Shown here in pieces: positions 30,711 to 40,968 of a stretch of DNA of 64,000 nt (the first letter of the stretch is position 1; every line of letters begins with the position of its first letter). A program made the position numbers and the translations under genes. This DNA is from Vreelandella neptunia (GTDB lineage: Bacteria > Pseudomonadota > Gammaproteobacteria > Pseudomonadales > Halomonadaceae). Location of the stretch: positions 1-64,000 of the forward strand of contig NZ_JHQL01000005.1 of assembly GCF_000712975.1 (NCBI RefSeq), read 5' to 3'. The notes beneath the pieces are model-generated. The model did no database searches. It saw only the letters and a program-made list of their open reading frames with translations, and was not told where the DNA came from.

Positions 30711-30736
30711 AGTGACCCTCCTCAGCCCGTGACCTT

Positions 30737-32251
30737 TTACTGTGTGTTTGAATCCGATACGCCATCGTCTTCAAACCAGGGCGCACGGGCAGTCATGATC
30801 AGTGCCGCTGCGCGCGCTTCGTCCAACTCCTCGATATCGACCAGATCGTCGACAGACTGCTCGGCGAGATCTTCCATGGTGACAATGCCACGGCTAGCCA
30901 GAATGAAGGCCAGATGGCGCTCCATGCCGTCCATGTCCAGCAGATCGTCTGCTGGCTGGGCACCGTCTAGCGCTTCCTCCGAGGCAATCGCCATCGTCAG
31001 CAGCTCGTCTTTCGCTCGTGCCCGCAGCTCTTCCACCAAATCTTCATCGAACTCTTCGATTTCGAGCATCTCTTCAAGCGGCACGTAGGCAACTTCTTCC
31101 AGGGTGGTAAACCCTTCTTCTACTAATAGGCGGGCAACATCTTCGTCCACTTCGAGGTGCTGAACGAAGGAGTCCACCAGGCTATCAATTTCCTGCTCAC
31201 GCTTTGACTCAGCTTCATCTTCAGTCATCACGTTAATACGCCAGCCAGTTAGCTCAGAGGCCAAACGTACGTTCTGACCGCTGCGGCCAATAGCCTGAGC
31301 TAGGTTGTCTTGCGCAACAGCCACGTCCATCGCATGGGCATCTTCGTCAACCAGGATAGACGCCACATCGGCAGGTGCCATTGCGTTGATCACCAGCTGG
31401 GCCGGATTATCGTCCCACAGCACAATATCGACACGTTCGTTTTGCAGCTCTGACGACACTGCCTGTACGCGCGAACCACGCATACCAACGCACGCCCCAA
31501 CAGGATCGATACGCCGATCATTAGTTTTAACGGCGATTTTGGCTCGTGAGCCTGGGTCACGCGCGGCGCCTTTAATTTCAATTAGCTGTTCAGCAATTTC
31601 AGGCACTTCAATTTTGAATAGTTCAATGATGAACTCAGGACAGGTACGTGACAGCTGTAGCTGCGCACCACGTGCATCTGGATCAACCTTCACTAACAAT
31701 GCACGAACCCGCTCATTCATGCGGTAGCGCTCACCGTGAATCATTTCGTTACGCGGTAAGAACGCCTCGGCATTTTCACCCAGGTCAATAATCAAGCCAT
31801 CGCGGGTGGTTTTCTTAACAATACCCGCCACCAACTCGCCTTCACGGTCAGCGTACTGACGAACAACTTCTGCACGTTCAGCTTCTCGTACTTTCTGGAC
31901 GATAACTTGCTTAGCTGTTTGCGCAGCAATACGTCCAAACACGGCATTTTCAATTTTTTTCTCGACCACATCGCCTAGTTTAAGCGGCGGATCACGCTGC
32001 TCGGCAATGGTTTCTTTAATTTCATAATCCGGTGTTTCAAATTCGTCATCTTCGACCACGGTCCAGTAACGGAACGTGTCGTAGTCGCCCGTGCGACGGT
32101 CGATATGGACGCGCACATTGGCTTCTTCTTGATCAAAACGCTTGCGTGACGCGCTGGCTAGCGCGGCTTCAACCGCTTCAAAAATAACATCGCGGGGGAC
32201 GCCTTTTTCGTTAGAGATCGCGTCCACGACCATTAAAATTTCTTTACTCAT
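30737..32251 (-). CDS. nusA: Transcription termination/antitermination protein NusA
   Basis: RNA polymerase-bound elongation factor of 504 residues: N-terminal polymerase-binding domain (about 1-130), S1 (about 135-200), KH1 and KH2 ([27 protein letters not shown]) and two acidic C-terminal repeats typical of gammaproteobacteria. GAGG lies upstream of the ATG. It sits between rimP and infB in the standard operon. Confidence 0.96.
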   Translation of the reverse strand: MSKEILMVVDAISNEKGVPRDVIFEAVEAALASASRKRFDQEEANVRVHIDRRTGDYDTFRYWTVVEDDEFETPDYEIKETIAEQRDPPLKLGDVVEKKIENAVFGRIAAQTAKQVIVQKVREAERAEVVRQYADREGELVAGIVKKTTRDGLIIDLGENAEAFLPRNEMIHGERYRMNERVRALLVKVDPDARGAQLQLSRTCPEFIIELFKIEVPEIAEQLIEIKGAARDPGSRAKIAVKTNDRRIDPVGACVGMRGSRVQAVSSELQNERVDIVLWDDNPAQLVINAMAPADVASILVDEDAHAMDVAVAQDNLAQAIGRSGQNVRLASELTGWRINVMTEDEAESKREQEIDSLVDSFVQHLEVDEDVARLLVEEGFTTLEEVAYVPLEEMLEIEEFDEDLVEELRARAKDELLTMAIASEEALDGAQPADDLLDMDGMERHLAFILASRGIVTMEDLAEQSVDDLVDIEELDEARAAALIMTARAPWFEDDGVSDSNTQ

Positions 32252-32321
32252 GCGTTTGCCTCGCCAGAAAACCTGTCCTTTTGTGCATCATCCCGGCAGC
32301 CTGCCGGAAGCCGCCACCCGT

Positions 32322-32783
32322 TTATTCGTCGAATTGCGGGACGACATGCGCAGAATCAATGCTTTCGATTGGAAAACAGTACTCTTCGCCATCCAGCTGT
32401 AGCAGTACCTCATCGCCTTCGACACCGGCGAGAAGACCTTGATATTTACGCCGCCCATCAAAAGCAACGCGTAGCTTGAGTGCAACGTGATGGCCTTGAT
32501 AGCGAATAAATTGATCCAGGGTATATAAGGGACGTGCCATACCGGGCGACGAGACTTCCAAACGGTATTCGCCGGGAATAGGGTCTTCCACATCCATAAC
32601 GGCACTAACTTGGCGACTAATATCAGCGCAGTCTTCCACGCTGACGCCGCTTTCGCGTTCGATATAAATTACCAGCCGCGAATGCTTGCCCTGGGAAAGA
32701 TGGTCGATACCCCATAGCTCAAAACCCATAGCGGCTACGACAGGTTCGATCAGCGCATGAAGCGCAGCGTGTTTTGTGGCCAC
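32322..32783 (-). CDS. rimP: Ribosome maturation factor RimP
   Basis: Required for 30S assembly. The product is 153 residues from a GTG start at 32783, preceded by GGAG eight bases upstream; this matches the family length (E. coli 150). The upstream open frame to 32951 would cross the terminator hairpin and is not protein-like. The core EDCADISRQVSAVMDVEDPIPGEYRLEVSSPG (residues about 50-81) is intact. It is first in rimP-nusA-infB-rbfA-truB-rpsO-pnp. Confidence 0.93.
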   Translation of the reverse strand: MATKHAALHALIEPVVAAMGFELWGIDHLSQGKHSRLVIYIERESGVSVEDCADISRQVSAVMDVEDPIPGEYRLEVSSPGMARPLYTLDQFIRYQGHHVALKLRVAFDGRRKYQGLLAGVEGDEVLLQLDGEEYCFPIESIDSAHVVPQFDE

Positions 32784-32922
32784 AGACAAAGCTCCTATAG
32801 CCGTTGCATCAGGCACCTGGCCAGGAGTTGAATGAAAAGCTAGGTGGCTGATTGGCGTTACCCGGAAATGTGTCTCTGGCAATTCGGAAGACATCCGCTC
32901 TGGAGACACTCTTGGCTCTCGA

Positions 32923-32954
32923 AAAGCTACTAACAAAAAAGCTACTAACAAAAA
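32923..32954 (-). repeat. Tandem 15-bp repeat before rimP
   Basis: Two adjacent copies of GCTACTAACAAAAA(A) abut the metY-side terminator, and their A-runs supply its T-tail on the minus strand. It is probably a slippage product. Confidence 0.5.
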
Positions 32955-32978
32955 GCCCCTTCACAGGAAGGGGCTTTT
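32951..32978 (-). terminator. Terminator between initiator tRNA and rimP
   Basis: AAAAGCCCCTTC and GAAGGGGCTTTT form a perfect 12-bp stem with a 4-nt loop; on the minus strand TTTTTGTT follows. It lies about 105 bp past the tRNA and 170 bp before the rimP start, so rimP transcription needs readthrough or its own promoter. Confidence 0.88.
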
Positions 32979-33082
32979 CGAAAGAAACCTGTAGTACCAC
33001 TTTAGCAACATGATCAGCGGCTTTCATGCACCAGGTGCTTAAATAGACGCTTTATTCATAAATCTTTCATGTTACTAGAAGA

Positions 33083-33159
<77 letters not shown>

Positions 33160-33303
33160 TCAATCTAGAAGAGCGATAATAGACACTTGATCCGCTTTCG
33201 TCAAGAACTCTTTTTCGCCTCAGGTGCCAACCCTGATTTACTCTATATGGCAGAACGCTTTTTTCTGAAAAACTCTGGGAAGCTGGCTAGCCAGCAAAAC
33301 AGA

Positions 33304-33390
33304 TGGTGCCGAAGGCGGGACTTGAACCCGCACGACCATACGGTCACTACCCCCTCAAGATAGCGTGTCTACCAATTCCACCACTTCGGC
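33304..33390 (-). tRNA. tRNA-Leu (GAG)
   Basis: An 87-nt class II tRNA with a long variable arm and encoded CCA. The acceptor GCCGAAG pairs with CTTCGGC, and the anticodon loop TTGAGGG gives GAG, reading CUC/CUU leucine codons. It lies between secG and the initiator tRNA, the same order as leuU in E. coli. Confidence 0.95.
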
Positions 33391-33423
33391 AACAGGGGAG
33401 GCTAAAGAAGCAGTATCAATATG

Positions 33424-33783
33424 TTACTCACTGCTTTCCTCTAGCACTGGCGCGGTATTATCCATACTTGCAGGGCCATCGTCAAGCGTTGGAATATTGC
33501 GCTGTTGTTCAATCAGGCGAGAGTCGGGAATACCCGCTTCAGGAGCCTGTCCGGCCTGCGTTGCAAAATAAGCCAGCGCCATGGAGGTAACAAAAAAGCC
33601 AGCGGCTAAAAGGCCTGTTGCACGAGACAGAAAGTTACCACTCCCCCGCGAACCAAAGACCGTTTGCGATGCACCTCCACCAAAAGAGGCACCTGCGTCG
33701 GCACCTTTTCCCTGCTGAAGCAGGATGAGCACAACCAAGGCGATCGCAATCACCACATGAACCATAAGAATTGCAACTTGCAT
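33424..33783 (-). CDS. secG: Preprotein translocase subunit SecG
   Basis: Small SecYEG subunit of 119 residues with two membrane helices (about 4-22 and 53-72) and the conserved loop LQQGKGADAGASFGGG. The start at 33783 follows AGGAT; the longer frame overlaps tpiA. The C-terminal tail is acidic and variable. It lies just after tpiA (4 bp), then tRNA-Leu. Confidence 0.94.
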   Translation of the reverse strand: MQVAILMVHVVIAIALVVLILLQQGKGADAGASFGGGASQTVFGSRGSGNFLSRATGLLAAGFFVTSMALAYFATQAGQAPEAGIPDSRLIEQQRNIPTLDDGPASMDNTAPVLEESSE

Positions 33784-33787
33784 GGGA

Positions 33788-34537
33788 TTATCCTGCTGAC
33801 TGACAAATAGCGTAGAAATCATCGGTTTTGAGCGAAGCGCCGCCCACTAAACCGCCGTCGATATCCGGCTGAGCAAGTAACTCAGCCGCATTACTTGCAT
33901 TCATACTGCCGCCGTAAAGCAACTTAAGCTGCTCGGCGAGCGTTTTATCAAACCCTGCTTGGTAGGCACGAATACCCGCCATTACTTCTTGGGCCTGTTC
34001 AGGCGTTGCTGTACGCCCTGTGCCAATTGCCCATACCGGTTCATAGGCAATGACAATCTTAAGCCGCTGTGCTGGCTCTAAACGCGCCATTGCATAGCCA
34101 ACTTGCCGCAACACAACATCCATTGTGCTTCCTGCATCGCGCTCTTCCAGGGTTTCACCAACACAAAGAATTGGCGTTAGGCCAACATCGAGTGCGGCTA
34201 CTAAGCGGTCAAACACTTGCTCGTCGCCTTCTTTATAAAGCTGCCGACGTTCAGAGTGGCCGACCAGCACATAAGCTACGTCAAACTCTTTAAGCATACG
34301 CCCACTGATTTCACCCGTATGCGCGCCTGAGTGCTGAGGATTAAGCGTTTGGGCCCCTAACTGCAGCGGCGTATTTTGGAACGCAATGCGGGCTGCTTCC
34401 AAATAGGGAAACGGCGGAATAACCACAACATCAATGCTATTAGGCAGCTTAGCCGCGGTGAAAGCGTCTCCAAACGCTTGAATCAACGCCGTAGAACCGT
34501 TCATTTTCCAGTTACCGGCAATTAATGGCGTACGCAT
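33788..34537 (-). CDS. tpiA: Triosephosphate isomerase
   Basis: Interconverts dihydroxyacetone phosphate and glyceraldehyde-3-phosphate. The TIM barrel has 249 residues with catalytic Lys in GNWKMNG, His in VGHSERRQ and Glu in YEPVWAIGTG; the phosphate loop YGGSMNASN is present. It lies between glmM and secG, as in Pseudomonas. Confidence 0.97.
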   Translation of the reverse strand: MRTPLIAGNWKMNGSTALIQAFGDAFTAAKLPNSIDVVVIPPFPYLEAARIAFQNTPLQLGAQTLNPQHSGAHTGEISGRMLKEFDVAYVLVGHSERRQLYKEGDEQVFDRLVAALDVGLTPILCVGETLEERDAGSTMDVVLRQVGYAMARLEPAQRLKIVIAYEPVWAIGTGRTATPEQAQEVMAGIRAYQAGFDKTLAEQLKLLYGGSMNASNAAELLAQPDIDGGLVGGASLKTDDFYAICQSAG

Positions 34538-34665
34538 CGATTATCCTCACTCAAGGTGGAGCGAAATGGTATAGGAGCGGCCTTGTCAAGACAACCGCTG
34601 TTATACAGCTTAATTAGTTGAGAACGCTAATTGAGCATGACTGCCTATTAAGCTAGCTTAGCAAG

Positions 34666-36015
34666 CTAACTAAGCAACGCCTGAACCTGATCAGCAAGTT
34701 TATGTGCCAAACGGTCAACATCTAGGTGAGCCCGGCCTTCTACCATGACACGAATAAGCGGTTCAGTGCCCGATGGTCGAAGTAAAACACGGCCCTGGTC
34801 GCCTAGTTCACTTTCAAGCGCAGTAACTGCTTCCAGTAACGGCTGTGCTGTCATGACATCTTTTGCATTGGTGCCCGCAGGCAGCCTAACGTTGACCAAG
34901 GACTGCGGAACCTTTTCTAACCCCTTAAGCAGTGATAGCAGTGGCTTTTGCTCTCGCATCATCAACGCCAACACCTGCAACGCCGACACAACCCCATCAC
35001 CGGTCGTTTGAACATGTCCACATACGATATGGCCCGATGATTCGCCGCCTAGCTCCCAGCCATTAGCCGCCATCATTTCCATGACAAAACGATCGCCTAC
35101 TTTCGCGCGTTGAAAAGGAATTCCCAGCCGCTCCAGCGCCATAGCAAGCCCGAAATTACTCATCAGGGTACCCACTACGCCACCTTCAAGCAGCCCCCGC
35201 TCGTGACGGTCTCGGGCAATCAGATAAAGAATATCGTCACCGTCTACCTCACGGCCATCAGCATCTACCAGTAGCACCCGATCACCATCCCCATCAAAGG
35301 CAACGCCTAAATCAGCGCCTTGCTGTATGACTGCTGCTCGCAGTGCAGCAGGATGGGTAGAGCCCACCTGATGATTAATATTCAACCCATCAGGGGCAGC
35401 GCCAATCACGCTAACATCGGCACCTAGCTCACGAAATACGTTTGGCGCAATGTGATAGGTAGCACCATGCGCACAATCCAATACAACTTTTAGACCATGC
35501 AGGCTAAGGCGATCAGGTAACGTCGATTTGCAGAACTCGATATAGCGCCCAGCAGCATCATCAATACGCGTTGCTTTACCCAGTTGAGCTGCCCCAGCGG
35601 TTGTTAGTGGCGCTTCAAGCATTTCCTCGATGCGATCCTCGATTGCATCGGGTAGCTTTTTACCTTCCGCTGAGAAGAACTTAATGCCGTTATCGTCAAA
35701 CGCATTATGGGAAGCGGAAATCACAATTCCAGCATCGGCACGAAAGGTGCGTGTTAAATAAGCGATACCTGGCGTAGGCATTGGCCCTAACAGTGAAACA
35801 TCTACACCCGCAGCGGATAGCCCAGCTTCGAGCGCCGACTCAAACATATAGCCGGAAATGCGTGTATCTTTACCAATCAATACGCGGGTACGGCCTTTTT
35901 CACGACGCAGCACCTGACCCGCTGCCCAGCCTAGCTTTAGCATAAAATCGGCAGTAATGGGCGCTTGCCCCACCGTACCGCGAATACCATCGGTACCAAA
36001 ATAACGTCGCGTCAT
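34666..36015 (-). CDS. glmM: Phosphoglucosamine mutase
   Basis: Converts glucosamine-6-P to glucosamine-1-P for UDP-GlcNAc synthesis. The product has 449 residues with phosphoserine Ser102 in [13 protein letters not shown], metal loop DGDGDR and sugar-binding GGESSGH; the phosphate-binding [12 protein letters not shown] is near the C-terminus. The start overlaps the folP stop by 4 bp. Confidence 0.96.
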   Translation of the reverse strand: MTRRYFGTDGIRGTVGQAPITADFMLKLGWAAGQVLRREKGRTRVLIGKDTRISGYMFESALEAGLSAAGVDVSLLGPMPTPGIAYLTRTFRADAGIVISASHNAFDDNGIKFFSAEGKKLPDAIEDRIEEMLEAPLTTAGAAQLGKATRIDDAAGRYIEFCKSTLPDRLSLHGLKVVLDCAHGATYHIAPNVFRELGADVSVIGAAPDGLNINHQVGSTHPAALRAAVIQQGADLGVAFDGDGDRVLLVDADGREVDGDDILYLIARDRHERGLLEGGVVGTLMSNFGLAMALERLGIPFQRAKVGDRFVMEMMAANGWELGGESSGHIVCGHVQTTGDGVVSALQVLALMMREQKPLLSLLKGLEKVPQSLVNVRLPAGTNAKDVMTAQPLLEAVTALESELGDQGRVLLRPSGTEPLIRVMVEGRAHLDVDRLAHKLADQVQALLS

Positions 36016-36929
36016 GACGTAACCTCTCTATTTAGGAGCAGCTCACAGCCTTCTTGAAGCACCGCCCAGGCCATATTCACAGCATCTACTGTCGGGCCAA
36101 CGTCATGCACACGCAAAATGTTAGCACCACGTTCAACTGCCATGGCGGCTAGCGCGAGGCCTCCGGCCAGACGCTCTTCCACCGGGCGACCTAACACTTT
36201 ACCAATCATGCTTTTCCGCGACATACCTACTAACATTGGCAACCCGAGCGCCTGAAGCTCATTCATGTATTTCAAGAGCCGCAAGTTATGCTCAATGGTT
36301 TTGCCAAAACCAAAGCCAGGATCCACCAGCAAACGGCTACGGCGAATTCCGGCCTGCTCGCACAACGCTATGCGCTCAGCCAGATAGTCAACCACCACTC
36401 GCTCAATAGGCTGATCGTAATGCGGCGATTGCTGCATGTCCTGAGGCTCACCTTGGCGATGCATTACACAAATTGGCAGGCTACTGCTTGCCGCAGCACT
36501 TAACGCACCTTCTCGCTCTAATGCACGCACATCGTTAATCATACCTGCGCCAAGCGCACTTACTTCACGCATAACAGCGGGGCTGCTCGTATCAACGGAA
36601 ACTAGTGCATCTAGCTCGCGCACCAACGCTTCAACCACAGGGAGTACACGATCTAACTCCTCTTGTTCTGAAACGAAGCTGGCTCCAGGGCGGGTTGACT
36701 CCCCTCCCACATCGATTATCGCCGCGCCTTCCGCCAGCATTTGCTCAGCATGACGCAGGGCGCTATCTAAGCCAACATGCTGCCCTCCATCCGAGAAAGA
36801 GTCGGGGGTAACATTCAAAATACCCATTACTCTTGGAAATGAGAGATCTAGCAAGTGGCGTCCACAACGCAAATGATATGCGCTATCCGCTGCCTGTAAA
36901 GGCGATGAAGAGTCAACTATCGGTTTCAT
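36012..36929 (-). CDS. folP: Dihydropteroate synthase
   Basis: Condenses p-aminobenzoate with dihydropterin pyrophosphate; the sulfonamide target. The product has 305 residues with the signature [15 protein letters not shown] (about 35-49), GGESTRPGA and DPGFGFGKT. The N-terminus is about 25 residues longer than E. coli. It lies between ftsH and glmM, the usual order. Confidence 0.95.
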   Translation of the reverse strand: MKPIVDSSSPLQAADSAYHLRCGRHLLDLSFPRVMGILNVTPDSFSDGGQHVGLDSALRHAEQMLAEGAAIIDVGGESTRPGASFVSEQEELDRVLPVVEALVRELDALVSVDTSSPAVMREVSALGAGMINDVRALEREGALSAAASSSLPICVMHRQGEPQDMQQSPHYDQPIERVVVDYLAERIALCEQAGIRRSRLLVDPGFGFGKTIEHNLRLLKYMNELQALGLPMLVGMSRKSMIGKVLGRPVEERLAGGLALAAMAVERGANILRVHDVGPTVDAVNMAWAVLQEGCELLLNREVTS

Positions 36930-36980
36930 GCTGCGGCCTGATAAGAGAAAAACGTTACGGTAACTATTTCACAGCATAAC

Positions 36981-37008
36981 AAAAAGGCGCCCCGCTATGG
37001 GACGCCTT
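36981..37008 (-). terminator. Intrinsic terminator of ftsH
   Basis: On the minus strand, AAGGCG-T-CCC pairs with GGG-C-GCCTT (one mismatch), followed by TTTTTG, about 28 bp past the ftsH stop. Confidence 0.8.
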
Positions 37009-37035
37009 GTCTAACATTACTACAGCCCTCGTTAA

Positions 37036-39045
37036 TTACGATCCAGCAGAGCCACCTAACGGATCCGAGGGCCGACGACGAGGCTCGTCATCATCTTCTT
37101 CGCCATCCTCACCAGAAGCGCCTGGCGGGGTGTCATCCACCGATTCTCCAGCCTTCACTTCTGGCTTATCATCGCTAACACGTGTGCCACCGCCAGATGA
37201 ATCACCGTCGTTCCAACCTTCAGGCGGACGCGGATCACGGCCTTCCATAATATCTTTCAGCTGATCGGCGTCGATAGTCTCGTATTTCATTAACGCTTCG
37301 GCCATCGCGTCCAGCTTGTCGCGATTATCTTCCAAAATCTGACGTGCCTGCTCGTAACACTCGTCGATAATTTTGCGCACTTCTTTATCGAGACGAGAAG
37401 TCGTTTCGCCAGACTTCAGCTTACCGCCACCTTGACCAGGGCCACCAAGGAATTGATGAGATTCATCTTCGTCGTACATGATCGGACCCATTTCACTCGA
37501 CAGGCCCCACTTAGCAACCATGTTATGAGCAAGCTCTGTAGCGCGCTTGATGTCATTAGAGGCACCGGTAGTCACACCGTTAGCGCCCAACGTCATCTCT
37601 TCAGCAATACGACCACCGAACAGCGAGCAAATTTGGCTAAGAATTTGCTGACGCGACAGACTATAGCGATCCTCTTCCGGCAAGAACATCGTGACACCCA
37701 ACGCCCGGCCACGTGGGATGATCGTCACTTTGTAAACAGGATCATGATCAGGGGCAACCAAGCCAATAATGGCATGACCTGATTCGTGATACGCGGTGTT
37801 GAGCTTCTCTTTATCGGTCATGACCATCGATTTGCGCTCAGCGCCCATCATGATCTTATCTTTAGCAAGCTCCAGCTCTTCCATGGCAACCAAGCGCTTA
37901 TTACGACGGGCCGCAAACAGTGCTGCCTCATTCACCAAGTTTGCAAGGTCCGCGCCAGAGAAGCCCGGAGTACCGCGTGCAATCAGCTGCGGCTTAACAT
38001 CATCAGCCAGCGGCACTTTGCGTAGATGAACACCCAAAATGTGCTCACGACCACGAATATCCGGCAAACCAACGGTCACCTGACGGTCAAAACGACCTGG
38101 GCGCAACAGCGCAGGGTCAAGCACGTCAGGACGGTTAGTCGCGGCAATCACAATAACGCCTTCGTTAGCCTCAAAACCGTCCATCTCAACTAGCAGCTGG
38201 TTAAGCGTTTGCTCACGCTCATCATTACCGCCGCCCATACCTGCACCGCGCGAACGACCAACCGCATCAATTTCGTCAATAAAGATAATACAAGGTGCTT
38301 GTTTCTTGGCCTGCTCGAACATATCACGAACGCGTGAAGCACCGACGCCCACAAACATCTCAACAAAATCTGAACCGGAGATCGAGAAAAACGGCACCTT
38401 GGCTTCACCGGCAATCGACTTGGCCAGCAGCGTTTTACCCGTTCCTGGGGGACCTACCATCAATACACCACGAGGGATTGTTCCACCCAGGCGCTGAAAC
38501 TTGGTCGGATCGCGCAAGAAATCTACCAGCTCTTCAACTTCTTCTTTTGCTTCGTCACAACCTGCAACATCAGCAAACGTCGTTTTAATCTGATCCTGCG
38601 ACAGCAGTTTAGCTTTAGATTTGCCGAAGCTCATCGGGCCGCCTTTACCGCCACCAGCACCACCCTGCATTTGGCGCATAAAGAACATAAAGATGGCCAA
38701 GATGAGCAGGATCGGGAAGCTAGCAATCAGCAAACGTGTCCAGATGCTTTGCTGCTCAGGCTCTTTACCAACCACTGTCACGTTATTACTTAACAAATCA
38801 TCCATCAGCTTGGGGTCTTCCGCCGCTGGACGAATGGTCTGGAACTGGGAGCCGTCCGTTCGCTCACCAATGATGGTATAGCCATCAATCGTGACACTAC
38901 GCACCTGCTGATTTTGCACCTGCTGCACAAACTGAGAATAGTTAGTGGTTTGCGGTGCACTTTCTGTACTGAAATTGTTGAACACTGTCAGTAGAACGGC
39001 CGCAATGACCAACCACAGAATCAGGTTCTTCGCCATATCGTTCAA
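37036..39045 (-). CDS. ftsH: ATP-dependent zinc metalloprotease FtsH
   Basis: Inner-membrane AAA+ protease that degrades misfolded membrane proteins, LpxC and other substrates. The product has 669 residues: two membrane helices (about 7-24 and 105-123), Walker [12 protein letters not shown] region and zinc site HESGH. The C-terminus is an acidic Gly/Ser tail. The TTG at 39045 has GAGGG at good spacing; the ATG at 39036 would start MAKNLILWL, as in E. coli, but is too far from that site. Either start is possible. Confidence 0.95.
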   Translation of the reverse strand: MNDMAKNLILWLVIAAVLLTVFNNFSTESAPQTTNYSQFVQQVQNQQVRSVTIDGYTIIGERTDGSQFQTIRPAAEDPKLMDDLLSNNVTVVGKEPEQQSIWTRLLIASFPILLILAIFMFFMRQMQGGAGGGKGGPMSFGKSKAKLLSQDQIKTTFADVAGCDEAKEEVEELVDFLRDPTKFQRLGGTIPRGVLMVGPPGTGKTLLAKSIAGEAKVPFFSISGSDFVEMFVGVGASRVRDMFEQAKKQAPCIIFIDEIDAVGRSRGAGMGGGNDEREQTLNQLLVEMDGFEANEGVIVIAATNRPDVLDPALLRPGRFDRQVTVGLPDIRGREHILGVHLRKVPLADDVKPQLIARGTPGFSGADLANLVNEAALFAARRNKRLVAMEELELAKDKIMMGAERKSMVMTDKEKLNTAYHESGHAIIGLVAPDHDPVYKVTIIPRGRALGVTMFLPEEDRYSLSRQQILSQICSLFGGRIAEEMTLGANGVTTGASNDIKRATELAHNMVAKWGLSSEMGPIMYDEDESHQFLGGPGQGGGKLKSGETTSRLDKEVRKIIDECYEQARQILEDNRDKLDAMAEALMKYETIDADQLKDIMEGRDPRPPEGWNDGDSSGGGTRVSDDKPEVKAGESVDDTPPGASGEDGEEDDDEPRRRPSDPLGGSAGS

Positions 39046-39277
39046 GGGGCTACCCTCATTACAAGAATCCGTCAGTTAACCGTCAATACTCAGACCTTAC
39101 ACTAGAGCTTAACGTTCAACCATTGCCAAAGCACATTTTGCTTTGGGCCATCTGTGTCACGCACGTCCAACCTGCATAATGTGACACAATTTGCGCCTGC
39201 CTGTCTGGCAATCGCACTGATAAATCTTTGCTATTACTCGCCAGCTTGCCTGACCGCCAGCGCATATTTACGTTACG

Positions 39278-39925
39278 TTAACCGCGAAATCCTTCCGCTA
39301 AGAAATAAACCTCCCGCGAACGCGCCCTTGAGGCATCCGGCTTGCGAGTAACCACTCGATCAAAGCTATTTCGAAGCTCTTTCAAATAGGTATCAAACCC
39401 TTCACCTTGAAAAACTTTTGCCAAGAAGCGCCCACCCGTTGGCAACGTTTCTCGCGCAAGCTCTAAAGCCAGTTCAACAAGATACATCGCCTGAGGCTGA
39501 TCAATTGCTGCCATACCACTCATATTGGGGGCCATGTCAGACATCACAAGGTCTACTTGGCGATTTCCTAAACGCTCTAGAATCGCATTAAGCACGCTTT
39601 CCTCAGTAAAATCACCCTGAACAAAGTCAACACCGGCCAGCGCATCCATCTCCAGGATATCTGACGCTATCACGATACCATCAGGCCCCACCTTTTCTGC
39701 GGCAATTTGACTCCACCCACCAGGGGCAGCGCCTAGGTCAATGACGGTCATACCTGGGCGAAACAACTTATCTTTTTCATCAAGTTCAAGCAGCTTATAG
39801 CTTGCCCGAGAGCGATAGCCATCTTGCCAGCGTTGCTTAACGTACTGGTCGTCAAAGTGTTCTTTCTTCCAGTTATTGCTGGTTTTGCTCACTGAATGTT
39901 TACGGCTTGGGGGCTTTTGCTGCAT
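39278..39925 (-). CDS. rlmE: 23S rRNA 2'-O-ribose U2552 methyltransferase RlmE
   Basis: SAM-dependent methyltransferase (FtsJ/RrmJ) acting on the 50S subunit. Motif I is [13 protein letters not shown], followed by [19 protein letters not shown] and SDMAPNMSG. From ATG 39925 the product is 215 residues. A GTG at 39892 would give 204 residues and best matches Pseudomonas length, while open frame extends to a GTG at 39979. No start has a clear ribosome site. It is upstream of ftsH on the same strand and divergent from yhbY. Confidence 0.92.
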   Translation of the reverse strand: MQQKPPSRKHSVSKTSNNWKKEHFDDQYVKQRWQDGYRSRASYKLLELDEKDKLFRPGMTVIDLGAAPGGWSQIAAEKVGPDGIVIASDILEMDALAGVDFVQGDFTEESVLNAILERLGNRQVDLVMSDMAPNMSGMAAIDQPQAMYLVELALELARETLPTGGRFLAKVFQGEGFDTYLKELRNSFDRVVTRKPDASRARSREVYFLAEGFRG

Positions 39926-40039
39926 GTGGGAATCTAACACTGGAATAAGAGATGGGCACATTAAAGCGATTGCTTTCACTTAACGGCTTTTCACCGTAAG
40001 ATGGAGCGTTAAGCGCTAACCGGGATACCGCAAGATACC

Positions 40040-40366
40040 ATGAGCTTGTCACAGGCACAAAAGAAAGCATTTCGTAGCATTGGCCACCACCTTAATCCGG
40101 TGGTCACCGTTTCTGAAAACGGCGTCTCCGAAAATCTGCTCGCAGAACTCAGCCGCGCACTCAATGATCACGAGCTCATTAAAGTGAAGCTCGCTATTGC
40201 AGAGCGGGATGACCGCGTCGCAATGCTCAACGAGCTCGTCGCCGACAGTCACGCTGAGCTAGTACAAACCATTGGCAAAATGGCGCTGCTTTATCGCCGT
40301 AACCCAAAGGTAAACCCCAAGCTTTCCAACATCACGCGTTTTGAAAACCACCACGGACGGCATTAA
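40040..40366 (+). CDS. yhbY: YhbY-family CRM RNA-binding protein
   Basis: Single CRM (CRS1-YhbY) domain of 108 residues associated with pre-50S ribosomes. It has the N-terminal LSQAQKKAFRSIGHHLNPVV and the GxxG loop region ENGVSENLL, then LIKVKLAIAERDDR. The C-terminus is basic. It is divergent from rlmE and convergent with greA over a shared terminator. Confidence 0.9.
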   Translation: MSLSQAQKKAFRSIGHHLNPVVTVSENGVSENLLAELSRALNDHELIKVKLAIAERDDRVAMLNELVADSHAELVQTIGKMALLYRRNPKVNPKLSNITRFENHHGRH

Positions 40367-40396
40367 CCTGCACGTGACTCGTTAAAGAATGCATGA

Positions 40397-40438
40397 CACT
40401 AAAAGGCCCGTGACATCATCGTCACGGGCCTTTTAGTG
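40397..40438. terminator. Bidirectional terminator between yhbY and greA
   Basis: CACTAAAAGGCCCGTGAC and its exact inverse complement form a perfect 18-bp stem with a 6-nt loop. TTTT occurs on the distal side for both strands. Confidence 0.93.
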
Positions 40439-40491
40439 TGTCTGGATCGCAGGCGCCATAAAGACGCCTGCCCCTGCGTCACAGCGGTAAA

Positions 40492-40968
40492 TCAGAGGTG
40501 TTCAACACTCTCAATTTCGTACTCAACATCGCCACCTGGGGTTTTCACCACCACCACATCGCCTTCTTCTTTGCCAATCATCGCTCGGGCGATAGGCGAG
40601 GTCACAGAAATGCGCCCCTCTTTTATATTGGCCTCATCTTCACCAACAATGCGGTAGGTAACACTAGCGTCGCTATCCAGGTTCAGCAAAGAGACGGTAA
40701 CGCCAAAGATCACCTTGCCGGTTTTCGGCAGCTTGGTAACGTCAATTACCTGGGCACCTGAAAGCTTGCTCTCAATTTCCTGGATACGGCCTTCAATAAA
40801 CCCTTGCTGCTCACGAGCGGCGTGGTATTCGGCATTCTCTTTGAGATCACCGTGTTCACGCGCTTCAGCAATAGCAGCTATCACTTGGGGGCGTGCTTCG
40901 CTCTTCAAGTGATTAAGCTCTTCGCGAAGACTTTTTTCTCCCGCTACCGTCATCGGGACCTTGTTCAT
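40492..40968 (-). CDS. greA: Transcription elongation factor GreA
   Basis: Rescues backtracked RNA polymerase by stimulating transcript cleavage. The product has 158 residues: an N-terminal coiled coil with the acidic tip [12 protein letters not shown], and a C-terminal FKBP-like domain ending in [12 protein letters not shown]. The ATG overlaps the carB stop (ATGA), the common carAB-greA arrangement. Confidence 0.96.
   Translation of the reverse strand: MNKVPMTVAGEKSLREELNHLKSEARPQVIAAIAEAREHGDLKENAEYHAAREQQGFIEGRIQEIESKLSGAQVIDVTKLPKTGKVIFGVTVSLLNLDSDASVTYRIVGEDEANIKEGRISVTSPIARAMIGKEEGDVVVVKTPGGDVEYEIESVEHL

Noticed and set aside
29950..30732. A 260-codon plus-strand open frame opposite infB
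   Set aside because: Antisense to the biased IF-2 linker; Ser/Arg/Phe-rich, a shadow of the real gene.
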